A stretch of 64,000 nucleotides of DNA from Anoxybacter fermentans (GCF_003991135.1 NZ_CP016379.1:310001-374000), one strand, 5' to 3'. Shown: positions 16,873 through 25,492, counted from the first letter of the stretch. Numbers and translations are program-made. Notes: generated from the letters alone by a model not told the origin.

Positions 16873-17934
16873 ATGCTGAATAGAATCAAAAATAGTGTTG
16901 GAATCTGGGCATTTGGAGAAAATGTTACAAGGTTTGTACCTAAAGGTTATCATCGAGAAGTAGCTGGAGAAAAAATGCCGGATAAAGTAAAAAGAGTAGT
17001 AGAGGGTCTTGAGGATTGGATTGATGGTTATGAATTTCACTACCCAAACGAAATAAATGAAGAAAATGTAGATGCAATAAAAGAGGCCTTAGGAGATAAA
17101 GATATCTATGCAATTCCATTGGGATTTCATATTTTAGAAGAATTTATTCATGGATCATTTATTAATCCTAAAAAAGAGGTAAGAGAATATGCTATTAGAT
17201 TAGCCAAACAGGCAGTAGATTTGGCGGCTCAAGAAAAGGCTCACTTAATTATCTGGCCTGGTGGAGAAGGTTACAATTATCCTTTCCAGGCTCATTATTC
17301 TGAATTGTGGAAAAGATTTATTAATGGTGTAGGAGAGGTAGTTGAATACGCTGGTAAAAAAGGTGTAACTGTATTATTAGAACATAAAAATAGTGAACCA
17401 GCTATGTGCATATTAATGAGAAATATTGGAATGACAATCTTTTTAATTAATAAAATTAAAGAACTCGGCGTTGATGTTAGTAATTTAAAGATAAACATGG
17501 ATTGGCAACACCTTATTATGAATGGTGAACCACTGGCTGAATATGCTGCACTTTTAGGTGCTGAAGGTTTACTTGGTCACCATCATGCAAATAGCGGTTG
17601 GGGTACTTTTGATGATGATAATATGACCGGTTCCAGTAATTTTATGCAGATACTGGGCATAGCTAAAGAACTTCAACGGATGGATTATGGTAAGAATGGC
17701 GAAAGGATCGGTTTTGATCTCTTCCCATACACAGAAGATCCTATTGAAGCTGTAAAGCAGAGTGTAATACAATGGGAATTTATTTATGATCTGGCCAAGA
17801 AAATAGATGATGATAAATTATTAGAAGCTCAACGGAATAAAGATGCAGTTGCTGCCTATAAAACTGTCTATGAAGGTCTGGGCTTAGATCAGAATTATAT
17901 AGATAGGATTTATGCTGAGAGACAGAAATTATAA
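16873..17934 (+). CDS. xylA: Xylose isomerase-like sugar isomerase (short, divergent)
   Basis: A 353-residue TIM-barrel protein of the xylose isomerase/AP-endonuclease-2 superfamily. Residues of the xylose isomerase active site can be matched. FHYP carries the candidate catalytic His and WPGGEG matches the WGGREG loop. LLEHK gives the metal Glu and Lys in E-x-K spacing, and MDWQH gives an acidic residue plus His in the E-x-x-H pattern. FDDDN supplies Asp pairs and FDLFP the last Asp. It is clearly shorter than typical 390-440-residue XylA. It overlaps the end of the ROK gene by 11 bp and precedes xylulokinase, so isomerisation of D-xylose to D-xylulose is the likely job. Another pentose or sugar-phosphate isomerase is possible. 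Confidence 0.75.
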   Translation: MLNRIKNSVGIWAFGENVTRFVPKGYHREVAGEKMPDKVKRVVEGLEDWIDGYEFHYPNEINEENVDAIKEALGDKDIYAIPLGFHILEEFIHGSFINPKKEVREYAIRLAKQAVDLAAQEKAHLIIWPGGEGYNYPFQAHYSELWKRFINGVGEVVEYAGKKGVTVLLEHKNSEPAMCILMRNIGMTIFLINKIKELGVDVSNLKINMDWQHLIMNGEPLAEYAALLGAEGLLGHHHANSGWGTFDDDNMTGSSNFMQILGIAKELQRMDYGKNGERIGFDLFPYTEDPIEAVKQSVIQWEFIYDLAKKIDDDKLLEAQRNKDAVAAYKTVYEGLGLDQNYIDRIYAERQKL

Positions 17935-17952
17935 AAAGAATAGGTGAGTTAT

Positions 17953-19473
17953 ATGAGTTACTTATTAGGACTTGATATTGGTACAAGCGGTATTAAGGCA
18001 ATTTTAATTTCTGTAGAAGGTCGGATTGTTTCCACTAAAACAAAATCCTATCCTTTAACAATTCCCAATTCAGGGTGGGCAGAGCAATTTCCAGAGCATT
18101 GGTGGGAAGCTACCAAAGATGTGATTAAAGAAATTATATCTGAAAGTAGTATTGAAGCTGGCCAGATTAAGGGGTTAAGCTTATCTGGCCAGATGCATAG
18201 CTCGGTTTTTCTTGATGATGAGATGAATGTCATTAGACCTGCAATTCTTTGGAGTGATACCCGGACTTCAGAAGAATGTGAAGAGATTTATGAAAAAGTG
18301 GGTGGTCTTAGTCATCTCATCGATTATGTATCAAACCCTGCTTTAGAAGGTTTTACTGCTCCTAAGATATTATGGTTAAGGAAAAATGAACCTGAAAATT
18401 ATGAGAAGATTAAATATGTTCTTTTGCCAAAAGATTATATTCGCTATAAATTAACAGGTGAGGTATTTACAGAAAATTCAGATGCTGCCGGTACCCTCTT
18501 GTTTGATGTTATTGAAAAAAAATGGTCGTCCAGTTTACTGACTCAATTAGGTATTGATGGAGATATATTACCACCTGTACTTAATTCAGTAGATATAGCC
18601 GGTAGGATTACTGAATCAGTTGCAAAAGAGACAAATCTTAAGATTGGAACGCCAGTGATAGCTGGAGGAGCAGACAATGCCTGTGGTGCAGTTGGAAGTG
18701 GAATTATCAAAGAAGGAAGGGTTATGGTAAGCATCGGTTCTTCTGGAGTGGTTTTGGCCCAGGCTAATACTCCAGTAGCTGATCGAAAAGGTAGGATTCA
18801 TTTATTTAATCATGCCCTTACAGATAGCTGGTATATGATGGGGGTTATGCTCTCAGCGGGTATGTCATTTAAGTGGCTTAAGGAAAAATTATATGGTAAT
18901 AAAATTGATTATGACAAGTTGACTCAACTTGCCGGGGAAGTAGAACCAGGTAGTGAAGGTTTGATCTTTTTACCGTATTTATATGGTGAAAGAACACCTC
19001 ATGCTGATGCTAATGCCCGTGGAGTATATTTTGGTATATCGGGAAAACATGATCAACGCCATTTTGTTAGAAGTTTACTTGAAGGAGTAAGTTTTGGTTT
19101 AAAAGATTCGCTGGAGTTAATTAAAGAGCAGGGGGTAAAGATTAAGGAAGTACGAGCCATTGGTGGAGGAGCTAAAAGTAAAGTATGGCAACAGATTCTG
19201 GCAGATGTTCTGGGAGAAGAGATAAATTTATTAAATGTAGAAGAAGGTCCTGCTTTTGGAGCTGCTTTGATTGCAGGAGTTGGGATAGGTGAGTATGCTA
19301 GTTTTGAGGAGGCGGTAAATGAAATTATTAAGGTTCGAGAAACAATTTCCCCAATACCAAAAAATATAGAATATTATAACTCTTATTATCAATTATTTAG
19401 ACAAATATACTTTAGTTTAAAAGATGATTTTAAAAAACTAAAAAAATTAACCAGGGGGTGGTTAGAAACTTAA
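17953..19473 (+). CDS. xylB: Xylulokinase
   Basis: A 506-residue FGGY kinase. ATG at 17953 is chosen because AGGTGAG (17942-17948) is its ribosome site; the GTG at 17944 lies inside that site. The N-terminal phosphate-binding loop LGLDIGTSGIKAILI is followed by LSGQMHSSVFLD, typical of xylulokinases, and PAILWSDTRT. The second domain has GGADNACGAVGSG, IGSSGVVLA, FLPYLYGERTPHADANARG and the late AIGGGAKSKVWQQILADVLG adenosine-binding motif. It phosphorylates D-xylulose to xylulose 5-phosphate. The gap to xylA is 18 bp, so they form one operon. The transketolase pair at 41068-42845 would take the product further. Confidence 0.95.
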   Translation: MSYLLGLDIGTSGIKAILISVEGRIVSTKTKSYPLTIPNSGWAEQFPEHWWEATKDVIKEIISESSIEAGQIKGLSLSGQMHSSVFLDDEMNVIRPAILWSDTRTSEECEEIYEKVGGLSHLIDYVSNPALEGFTAPKILWLRKNEPENYEKIKYVLLPKDYIRYKLTGEVFTENSDAAGTLLFDVIEKKWSSSLLTQLGIDGDILPPVLNSVDIAGRITESVAKETNLKIGTPVIAGGADNACGAVGSGIIKEGRVMVSIGSSGVVLAQANTPVADRKGRIHLFNHALTDSWYMMGVMLSAGMSFKWLKEKLYGNKIDYDKLTQLAGEVEPGSEGLIFLPYLYGERTPHADANARGVYFGISGKHDQRHFVRSLLEGVSFGLKDSLELIKEQGVKIKEVRAIGGGAKSKVWQQILADVLGEEINLLNVEEGPAFGAALIAGVGIGEYASFEEAVNEIIKVRETISPIPKNIEYYNSYYQLFRQIYFSLKDDFKKLKKLTRGWLET

Positions 19474-19479
19474 TTAAGT
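19468..19479. promoter_or_regulatory. Candidate ROK-repressor operator, site 3
   Basis: Perfect palindrome ACTTAATTAAGT spanning the xylB stop codon, upstream of xylF. The half-sites equal those at 14150 and 14237 but without a central base. Confidence 0.3.
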
Positions 19480-19545
19480 TATTTAAATTTACGTGGTTGT
19501 GAGGCCTTAGGCTAAAATTAAACTATCAAAAGGGGGAAGTTAAAA

Positions 19546-20580
19546 ATGAAAAAGTATTTTTTAGTTGGTCTGGTTTTAACTTTAATGTTGGTGGCAGTAA
19601 ATATGGGAGTATTGGCTAAAAAAGATCAGATAGTTATAGGTCTTTCAATGGACAATTTACGTTTGGAAAGATGGCAGCATGATAGGGATATCTTTATTAA
19701 AAGAGCAGAAGAATTGGGAGCAAAAGTTCTGGTACAGTCAGCTAATAGTGATGATATGTTACAATTATCCCAGGCTGAAAATCTGATTACTCAAGGAATT
19801 GATGTATTAGTAATAGTTCCTCACAATGGTAAAGTAATGGGTAGTATTGTTGAAGAAGCTCATAGAAATGGAGTAAAAGTACTTGCATATGACCGGCTTT
19901 TGATGGATTGCGAAGTTGATTATTACATTTCTTTTGATAATGTAAAAGTTGGAGAATTACAGGCACAATATTTAGTAAATAAAAGACCTACTGGAAATTA
20001 TTTTCTGTTAGGTGGTTCTCCAACTGATAACAATGCTAAATTATTTAGAGAAGGTCAAATGAATGTGTTACGTCCTTATATTGAAAAAGGAGATATAAAG
20101 ATTGTTGGTGATCAATGGGCAAAAGATTGGTTACCTCAGGAAGCTATGAAGATTATAGAGAATGCTTTAACAGCTAATAACAATAATATTGATGTTATAG
20201 TTGCATCTAATGATAGTACTGCTGGTGGAGCAATAGAGGCTTTAGCTGAACAGAATTTAGATGGTAAAGTTTTGGTATCAGGTCAAGATGCAGATCTTGC
20301 TGCTTGCCAGCGCATAGTGGAAGGTACTCAGGCTATGACTGTTTATAAACCAATCAGAGAATTGGCCACTGTAGCTGCTGAAATAGCTGTTGCTATGGCT
20401 AAAGGAGAGGAAATAGTAACAAATGGGGTAGTATTTAATGGTCTTATTGAAGTTCCATCTATATTATTAACTCCTATTCCAGTTGATAAAGATAATATAT
20501 TAGATACAGTTATCAAAGATGGGTTCCATACTCTAGAAGAAGTTTATAAAAATGTTCCTAAAGAGAAATGGCCTAAATAA
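19546..20580 (+). CDS. xylF: D-xylose ABC transporter substrate-binding protein
   Basis: A 344-residue periplasmic binding protein. The Sec signal peptide ends near VLA-KKDQ with no lipobox Cys, so it is soluble, which fits an organism with a periplasm. The body is a type 1 periplasmic binding fold: GLSMDNLRLERWQHDRDIF (characteristic of XylF), QGIDVLVIVPHNGKV, VLAYDRLLMDCEVDYYISFD, and later ASNDSTAGGAIEAL and VSGQDADLAACQRI. The neighbours (xylA, xylB, ATPase and permease) support D-xylose. The ribosome site AGGGGGAAG precedes the ATG. A strong hairpin separates it from xylG. Confidence 0.95.
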   Translation: MKKYFLVGLVLTLMLVAVNMGVLAKKDQIVIGLSMDNLRLERWQHDRDIFIKRAEELGAKVLVQSANSDDMLQLSQAENLITQGIDVLVIVPHNGKVMGSIVEEAHRNGVKVLAYDRLLMDCEVDYYISFDNVKVGELQAQYLVNKRPTGNYFLLGGSPTDNNAKLFREGQMNVLRPYIEKGDIKIVGDQWAKDWLPQEAMKIIENALTANNNNIDVIVASNDSTAGGAIEALAEQNLDGKVLVSGQDADLAACQRIVEGTQAMTVYKPIRELATVAAEIAVAMAKGEEIVTNGVVFNGLIEVPSILLTPIPVDKDNILDTVIKDGFHTLEEVYKNVPKEKWPK

Positions 20581-20590
20581 TTTTTATAAA

Positions 20591-20627
20591 TGTGGATAAT
20601 GGAAACTTTAAGTTTCCATTATCCACA
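20591..20627 (+). promoter_or_regulatory. Stable intercistronic hairpin xylF-xylG
   Basis: TGTGGATAATGGAAACTT / AAGTTTCCATTATCCACA is a perfect 18-bp stem around one T. It lacks a following T-run, so it is more likely an mRNA-stabilising or attenuating element that favours xylF over the ATPase and permease than a full terminator. Confidence 0.7.
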
Positions 20628-20658
20628 TAATTTAAAGAAAGAAATGGAGTGTGACCCA

Positions 20659-22182
20659 ATGAATTATATATTGGAAACTAAAAACATTACAAAAGATTTT
20701 CCTGGAGTTAGAGCTTTAGATAGGGTTTCTATAAAAATAAAAGAAAATGAAATTCATGCTCTTTGTGGGGAAAATGGTGCAGGGAAATCGACCCTTATAA
20801 AAATACTAAGTGGTGTTTATCCTTATGGAACTTATGAAGGGCAGATATTTTTAAAGAGTAAAGAACAAAGATTTAACTCGATTAAAGATGCCGAAAAACA
20901 AGGAATTGCCGTTATTCATCAAGAATTAACTTTATTTGAAGAATTAACAGTAGTTGAAAATATTTTTATGGGTCATGAAATTGAAAATAAAGGTATTATT
21001 GATTGGAATACTATGTATGCTGAGACTAATAAATGGTTAAAAAAATTAAAAATGGATGATGTTAAACCTTCAACTAAAATTGGAACTTTAGGGGTAGGAA
21101 AACAGCAACTTATTGAAATTATAAAAGCATTAATAAAAAAATCTAATATTTTAATATTAGATGAGCCAACTGCTTCATTAACTGATAGTGAAGTAGAAAT
21201 ACTTTTTGAAATATTAAAGGAATTGCGTCAAGAGGGTGTAACCTGTATTTATATATCCCATAAATTGGATGAAGTATTTGAGATTGCCGACTCTATTACG
21301 GTTTTACGAGATGGAAAGTCAGTAGGAAGTGATAAAGTTGCTAATCTTACAGAAAGAGAAGTTATTAAAATGATGGTAGGTAGAGAGATTAATCAAATGT
21401 ATCCACAAAAGAAATCTAAAGCCGGTGAACCCATTTTAGAAATTAAAAATTTTAATGTTTATGACCCATATGTTTCCAATAAATTAATTATAGAAGATGT
21501 AAATTTTTATTTAAGAAAAGGAGAAATTTTAGGAATATATGGATTAGTTGGTGCTGGTAGAACTGAGCTTGTAACCAGTATTTATGGTGCCTTTCTGGGA
21601 GAAAAAAAAGGTAAAATTTATTTAAATAATGAAGAGATTGAAATTAATTCTCCACGGGATGCCTTGCAAAAGGGGATTGCTCTTGTTTCCGAAGATAGAA
21701 AAAGGTTTGGTTTAATTCATACAATGGATGTTAAAGAAAACAGTTCTATAGCCTGTCTGAAAAAGTTTAAAGATTATTTATCCATAAATAAAAATAGAGA
21801 GATTTTTACTGTGAAAAAATTTGTTAAAGAATTAAAAATTAAGACTGCTTCATTAGAAACTAATGTATTTAATTTGAGTGGTGGTAATCAACAGAAAGTT
21901 GTATTGGCGAAAAATTTAATGACAGAACCTAAGGTTTTAATACTGGATGAACCTACCCGGGGAATTGATGTAGGTGCTAAACATGAAATATATAATTTGA
22001 TGCAAGAATTAGCTGAAAAAGGAGTTTCAATAATCATGGTTTCTTCTGAATTACCAGAGATAATAGGTATGAGTGATAGGATTTTAGTTTTGTGCCAGGG
22101 GAGAATAACTGGTGAATTTGACAATAGAGAAAAGAAAGTGACCCAGGAAGATATTATGATCTATGCAACGGGAGGGAAATAA
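20659..22182 (+). CDS. xylG: Xylose ABC transporter ATPase (two ABC domains)
   Basis: A 507-residue ATPase. ATG at 20659 (MNYILETKNITKDFPGVRAL) follows GGAG; the longer frame from 20590 runs through the hairpin and is not credible. The first cassette has GENGAGKST, VGKQQLIEIIKAL and ILDEPTASL. The second has GLVGAGRTE in place of a canonical Walker A, then LSGGNQQKVVLAKNL and LDEPTRGIDVGAK. This duplicated arrangement with a degenerate second site is the norm for the RbsA/XylG/MglA class of monosaccharide importers. It is translationally close to xylH (gap of 4 bp). Confidence 0.95.
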   Translation: MNYILETKNITKDFPGVRALDRVSIKIKENEIHALCGENGAGKSTLIKILSGVYPYGTYEGQIFLKSKEQRFNSIKDAEKQGIAVIHQELTLFEELTVVENIFMGHEIENKGIIDWNTMYAETNKWLKKLKMDDVKPSTKIGTLGVGKQQLIEIIKALIKKSNILILDEPTASLTDSEVEILFEILKELRQEGVTCIYISHKLDEVFEIADSITVLRDGKSVGSDKVANLTEREVIKMMVGREINQMYPQKKSKAGEPILEIKNFNVYDPYVSNKLIIEDVNFYLRKGEILGIYGLVGAGRTELVTSIYGAFLGEKKGKIYLNNEEIEINSPRDALQKGIALVSEDRKRFGLIHTMDVKENSSIACLKKFKDYLSINKNREIFTVKKFVKELKIKTASLETNVFNLSGGNQQKVVLAKNLMTEPKVLILDEPTRGIDVGAKHEIYNLMQELAEKGVSIIMVSSELPEIIGMSDRILVLCQGRITGEFDNREKKVTQEDIMIYATGGK

Positions 22183-22186
22183 AAAT

Positions 22187-23332
22187 ATGAAAGAATCAAA
22201 ATTCAAGTTTAACATAGATGTAAAGACATATATGATGATTATAGCCCTGGTTGCAATATGGATAATATTCACAGTTATAACTGGTGGATCATTCCTAACA
22301 GCCAGAAATATTTCTAATTTATTTAGACAGTCAGTTTTTACTTCTATGTTAGCTATAGGCATGGTCATGGTAATTATATTAGGTGAAATAGATCTTTCTG
22401 TTGGTTCAATTGTAGGTTTAACCGGGGGCATTATAGCCATATTTGATGTATGGTTAGATATGGAACCCGTTCTGGCTATATTAATAACTTTAGCTGTTGG
22501 AATTTTATTGGGTCTGTGGAATGGATGGTGGGTAGCTTATAAAAAAGTGCCATCTTTTATTGTAACTTTGGGCGGAATGCTAATATTTAGGGGGATATTG
22601 ATTGGTATAACTAAAGGAACAACTATTGGCCCTATGAGTGGTTTATTTAGATATCTGGGTAAAGATTATTTACCTGACTATGTAGGTATTATTTTAGGTA
22701 TTTTAGGAGCAATATTTATAATTTTTAATCAATATAAAACAAGAAAAGATAAATTAAAATATGATTTTGAAATTTTACCATTAAAATTAGAAATTGTTAA
22801 AACTATATTCTTTGTATTGTTAATCGTCTTATTTGTTTTGATAATGAATAGTTACCACGGAATACCAGTTCCGTTAGTTTTACTTTTGATTTTAATGATT
22901 ATATTCATTTATATTACTCGTAATACTGTTTTTGGTCGTCATATTTATGCAATTGGTGGAAATAAAGAAGCTGCCCAATTATCCGGTATTAACATTACCA
23001 AAATAACCCTTTTAGTTTTTATGCTAAATGGTTTGATGGCTTCCATTGGTGGGATACTTTTAACATCACGGTTAAATGCAGCATCTGTAGCAGCAGGACA
23101 AAATGCAGAACTTGATGCAATAGCTGCATGTGTGATTGGTGGTGCAAGTTTAATGGGGGGAATAGGTAGTGTAGGTGGTGCAATTATAGGTGCAATAGTT
23201 ATGGCTAGTCTTGATAATGGAATGAGTTTATTGAATGTTCCTATGTTTTGGCAATCAATTGTTAAAGGATTAGTATTGATAACTGCTGTTTGGGTTGATA
23301 TATCATCCAAAAAGAAGGGGAAAGTAGTATAA
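22187..23332 (+). CDS. xylH: Xylose ABC transporter permease
   Basis: A 381-residue permease of the BPD_transp_2 class. The ATG at 22187 is preceded by GGGAGGG; the upstream frame to 22163 overlaps xylG and is not needed. About ten hydrophobic segments are visible. LGEIDLSVGSIVGLTGGI, VPSFIVTLGGMLIFRGI and the late AACVIGGASLMGGIGSVGGAIIGA are typical of RbsC/XylH proteins. A cytoplasmic loop (about 185-215) with many charged residues is longer than in RbsC, as in XylH. It ends the xylose operon and is followed by a terminator. Confidence 0.95.
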   Translation: MKESKFKFNIDVKTYMMIIALVAIWIIFTVITGGSFLTARNISNLFRQSVFTSMLAIGMVMVIILGEIDLSVGSIVGLTGGIIAIFDVWLDMEPVLAILITLAVGILLGLWNGWWVAYKKVPSFIVTLGGMLIFRGILIGITKGTTIGPMSGLFRYLGKDYLPDYVGIILGILGAIFIIFNQYKTRKDKLKYDFEILPLKLEIVKTIFFVLLIVLFVLIMNSYHGIPVPLVLLLILMIIFIYITRNTVFGRHIYAIGGNKEAAQLSGINITKITLLVFMLNGLMASIGGILLTSRLNAASVAAGQNAELDAIAACVIGGASLMGGIGSVGGAIIGAIVMASLDNGMSLLNVPMFWQSIVKGLVLITAVWVDISSKKKGKVV

Positions 23333-23373
23333 TAGTATAAGAGATATTAAATTTAAGTTGGTTGAAGGTTGTT

Positions 23374-23402
23374 ACTCCCACATGAATGTGGGAGCTTTTC
23401 TT
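23374..23402 (+). terminator. Terminator of the xylose operon
   Basis: CTCCCACAT / ATGTGGGAG stem followed by CTTTTCTTTT, 40 bp after the xylH stop. Confidence 0.85.
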
Positions 23403-23441
23403 TTAGGCAGGATTTTGAGTATAATTTGTAAAAATTAATCT

Positions 23442-23661
23442 ATGATTGTGTTGTAAAAAGCTAATTTTTCGCTTAAGGAGAAATTTTTCGAACCATCTAA
23501 AGTTCGATTTCAGTCAAAATAAGACACACTAATCAAAGGCCCTCTTGGCTCTTTATTAGCTCATCACCTCCTGTGATGAGGCCAGTCTTTTCAATCTCGC
23601 TAAGATGGTTTATCAAAAAATTTCTATGTTGCTTAAAATTAGCTTTTTGCAGTTTAATCAT
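23442..23661 (-). repeat. Intergenic palindromic repeat, full length (copy 3)
   Basis: Arms TTGTAAAAAGCTAATTTTTCG and AAAATTAGCTTTTTGCAGT. The centre holds the TAATCAAAGGCCC hairpin and CTCATCACCTCCTGTGATGAG. Confidence 0.9.
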
Positions 23662-23721
23662 CTATTTAAGAAGATTTTTTGGGTAGATTACTCAATAAGT
23701 TATAAATCGGGAGGTATATTT

Positions 23722-24098
23722 ATGATTCGGGTTACAGCAGCTATTATTGAAAAAGATGGTAAATTCCTCATTGCCCGTAGAAAAGAAGGTCATCTGTCCG
23801 GAATGTGGGAGTTTCCGGGAGGGAAGATTGAGGAAGGGGAATCACCAGAAGAATGTCTCAAACGCGAAATTTTTGAAGAGTTGGGTATAATATTACAGTA
23901 GGGAAGTATCTGGCTAGTAGCTGCTATGTCTATCCCCATATTTCGATTGAATTGATTGGCTTTATGGCATCTTACCGTGGTGGTGATATAAAGTTGAAAG
24001 ACCATGATCGGGTTGAGTGGGTAACCCCTGCTGAGATGAAAAATTATATCTTTGCCCCTGCAGATTTACCTTTAATAAAAGCATTAATCAATCGATGA
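23722..24098 (+). pseudogene. Nudix (MutT-like) hydrolase, single-base frameshift
   Basis: GGGAGG precedes the ATG at 23722. The first 60 codons give RVTAAIIEKDGKFLIARRKE and the full Nudix box GGKIEEGESPEECLKREIFEELGI. The frame then hits TAG at 23899-23901. In another frame the protein continues at once as VGKYLASSCYVYPHISIELI through HDRVEWVTPAEM to a TGA at 24096-24098. One missing base between TTACA and GTAGGG would restore a protein of about 126 residues, the usual length for 8-oxo-dGTP/CTP pyrophosphohydrolases of the MutT type. Either a real loss-of-function mutation or a sequence error. Confidence 0.85.
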
Positions 24099-24318
24099 TT
24101 TTACTCCAAAAAGTTGATTTTTCACTTCAAAAGAAATTTTTCGAACCATCTAAAGTTCGATTTCAGTCGAGATAAGGCACACTAATCAATGGGCCCTCCT
24201 GGTCTTTGATTAGCTCATCACATCTTCATATGAGACCTTGTTTCGACTGAAATCTAACTAAAATGGGTTAATGAAAAATTTCATGTTGTTCAAAATTAGC
24301 ATTTTGCAGTTTAATCAT
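24095..24318 (-). repeat. Intergenic palindromic repeat, full length (copy 4)
   Basis: It begins at the Nudix stop codon (ATGATTTTACTCCAAAAAG) and ends TTTTGCAGTTTAATCAT. It contains the TAATCAATGGGCCC hairpin and a degenerate CATCACATCTTCATATGAG centre. Two copies (3 and 4) thus flank the Nudix gene. Confidence 0.85.
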
Positions 24319-24498
24319 CGATAAAAGTACATATTTCAGGTATTTCCCAGGAAATATTTTTTCTTCGACAGGTTAGTTGAAACCTCGGGACTAAAGTCAT
24401 AATTAATGGTTTTTTGATGAAGACTTTTAAAAATTGGCAGGTAATCAGTTATGTGATAACGAAAAAGATGGTATATCTAAAGGTTAGGAGGTATGAAA

Positions 24499-24936
24499 AT
24501 GTCACGGAAAATTTATTATTATTCGAGAACTGGTAATTGTGCAAGAGTAGCATATAAATATGCAAAAGATAAAGAAAGCTATCTGGTTCAAATCATGGAT
24601 GTACCTGAAGATCGGTATTGGGGAGCCTGGGGATTTATAAAAGGTGCTATAAATACTCTTAGCAAAAAAGAAGTTTCCTATCGTCTGGTAGGGGATAGAT
24701 ACATAGAGTCATCAGAGATTGTTTTGATTACGCCAGTATGGGCCGGTCAAATCCCCCCTACTTTCCGATCGTTTCTCCAGAATGAATCCTTTGCTTCTGA
24801 TCTTATGGTACATGTAGTTACAGTTTCCAGAAGTGGGCGGGGAAGGGATGCCTTCCGTCAGGTAGTTAAGATTCTTGAAAAAGCCGGAGTTAGAGAGATT
24901 CGGCATCGGAATTTAAAGGAGAATGAGATTGAATAA
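24499..24936 (+). CDS. Flavodoxin-like protein
   Basis: A 145-residue protein. ATG at 24499 is preferred over 24493 because the TAGGAGG site (24485-24491) is 7 bp away from it. The N-terminal KIYYYSRTGNCARVAYKYA is the FMN phosphate-binding loop of flavodoxin-type proteins (S/T-x-T-G-N). IVLITPVWAGQIPPTFRSFL is the typical second loop that contacts the flavin ring, and VHVVTVSRSG the third. It probably carries electrons or reduces an unknown substrate in the cytoplasm. No obvious partner is adjacent. Confidence 0.85.
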   Translation: MSRKIYYYSRTGNCARVAYKYAKDKESYLVQIMDVPEDRYWGAWGFIKGAINTLSKKEVSYRLVGDRYIESSEIVLITPVWAGQIPPTFRSFLQNESFASDLMVHVVTVSRSGRGRDAFRQVVKILEKAGVREIRHRNLKENEIE

Positions 24937-25492
24937 AATTGTTTGAAAGCCTCTTTGAAGAGGATTAAAAGATTGTTGAGGAAGTGGTCTAAATAGGTAT
25001 TATTGCTGGCCCTGGAATTAACCGGGTCATTAAGGAAGAATTTTTTGTTGAATATTAACACATTTAACCATATTTTCTAAAATGTATAATTTTCCAGAGG
25101 CATTTTATCAAAATTTATGCTAAAATGTAAATAGTTCATCACTTCCTGTAATGAGGCCCATTCTTTTCAATCTCATTAAAATGGTTTAACGAAAAATTTC
25201 TATGTCGTTCAAAATTAGCTTTTTGTAGTTTAATCATGTTTAATCATAATTATAAATTTATATTAGAGTAGAATGTCTGTTGACGAGCATTCTGTATTAG
25301 GGAACTTGTTTTGGTGGAAGATATTCTTAAAGAAATTTTAACTAATTCTGCAAGGAGTTTGGGTTTCTTTCGAGAATAGAAAAATAGAACAAGGAAGTTA
25401 AATTGGGGTTTTGTATTATAAAAAAGGAGGATAAACTCCATACCTGTTATGAGAGGTTATACACGGATTAAAGAATTAAGGAGTGATTTGAA
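24937..25492. other. Intergenic region upstream of secA
   Basis: Contains the truncated repeat at 25133-25238 and an AT-rich leader. A short frame reading MVEDILKEILTNSARSLGFF (start near 25310) looks protein-like but has no ribosome site and stops after about 22 codons. The region may hold a decayed small gene and the secA promoter. Confidence 0.3.
25133..25238 (-). repeat. Intergenic palindromic repeat, truncated (copy 5)
   Basis: Only the CATCACTTCCTGTAATGAGG centre and one arm (ATGGTTTAACGAAAAATTTC to AGCTTTTTGTAGTTTAATC) remain; the left arm and the second hairpin are gone. Confidence 0.75.

Larger units (their letters stand above)
14287..16883 (+). pseudogene. xylR: ROK-family xylose repressor, split by an ISL3 element
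   Basis: The 5' part (14287-14825) has an N-terminal winged HTH (LGPISRKELAESTGYSAATV, NHVKTLIKEGFV) and the first half of the ROK sugar-binding/ATPase domain up to LGWRKINILKI. The 3' part (16229-16883) resumes with ILDNEAKAAAIGE, SINEGVGCGIIFDGKLYRGA and the ROK zinc/metal motif CHCGNNGCWEALAS. Deleting the insertion plus one 8-bp repeat rejoins the frame exactly as NILKIFKDRYDFPLILDNEA, the expected ROK sequence. The intact gene would encode about 393 residues. It sits directly before xylA (11-bp overlap). The break probably makes the xylose operon constitutive, or leaves it to other controls. Confidence 0.9.
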
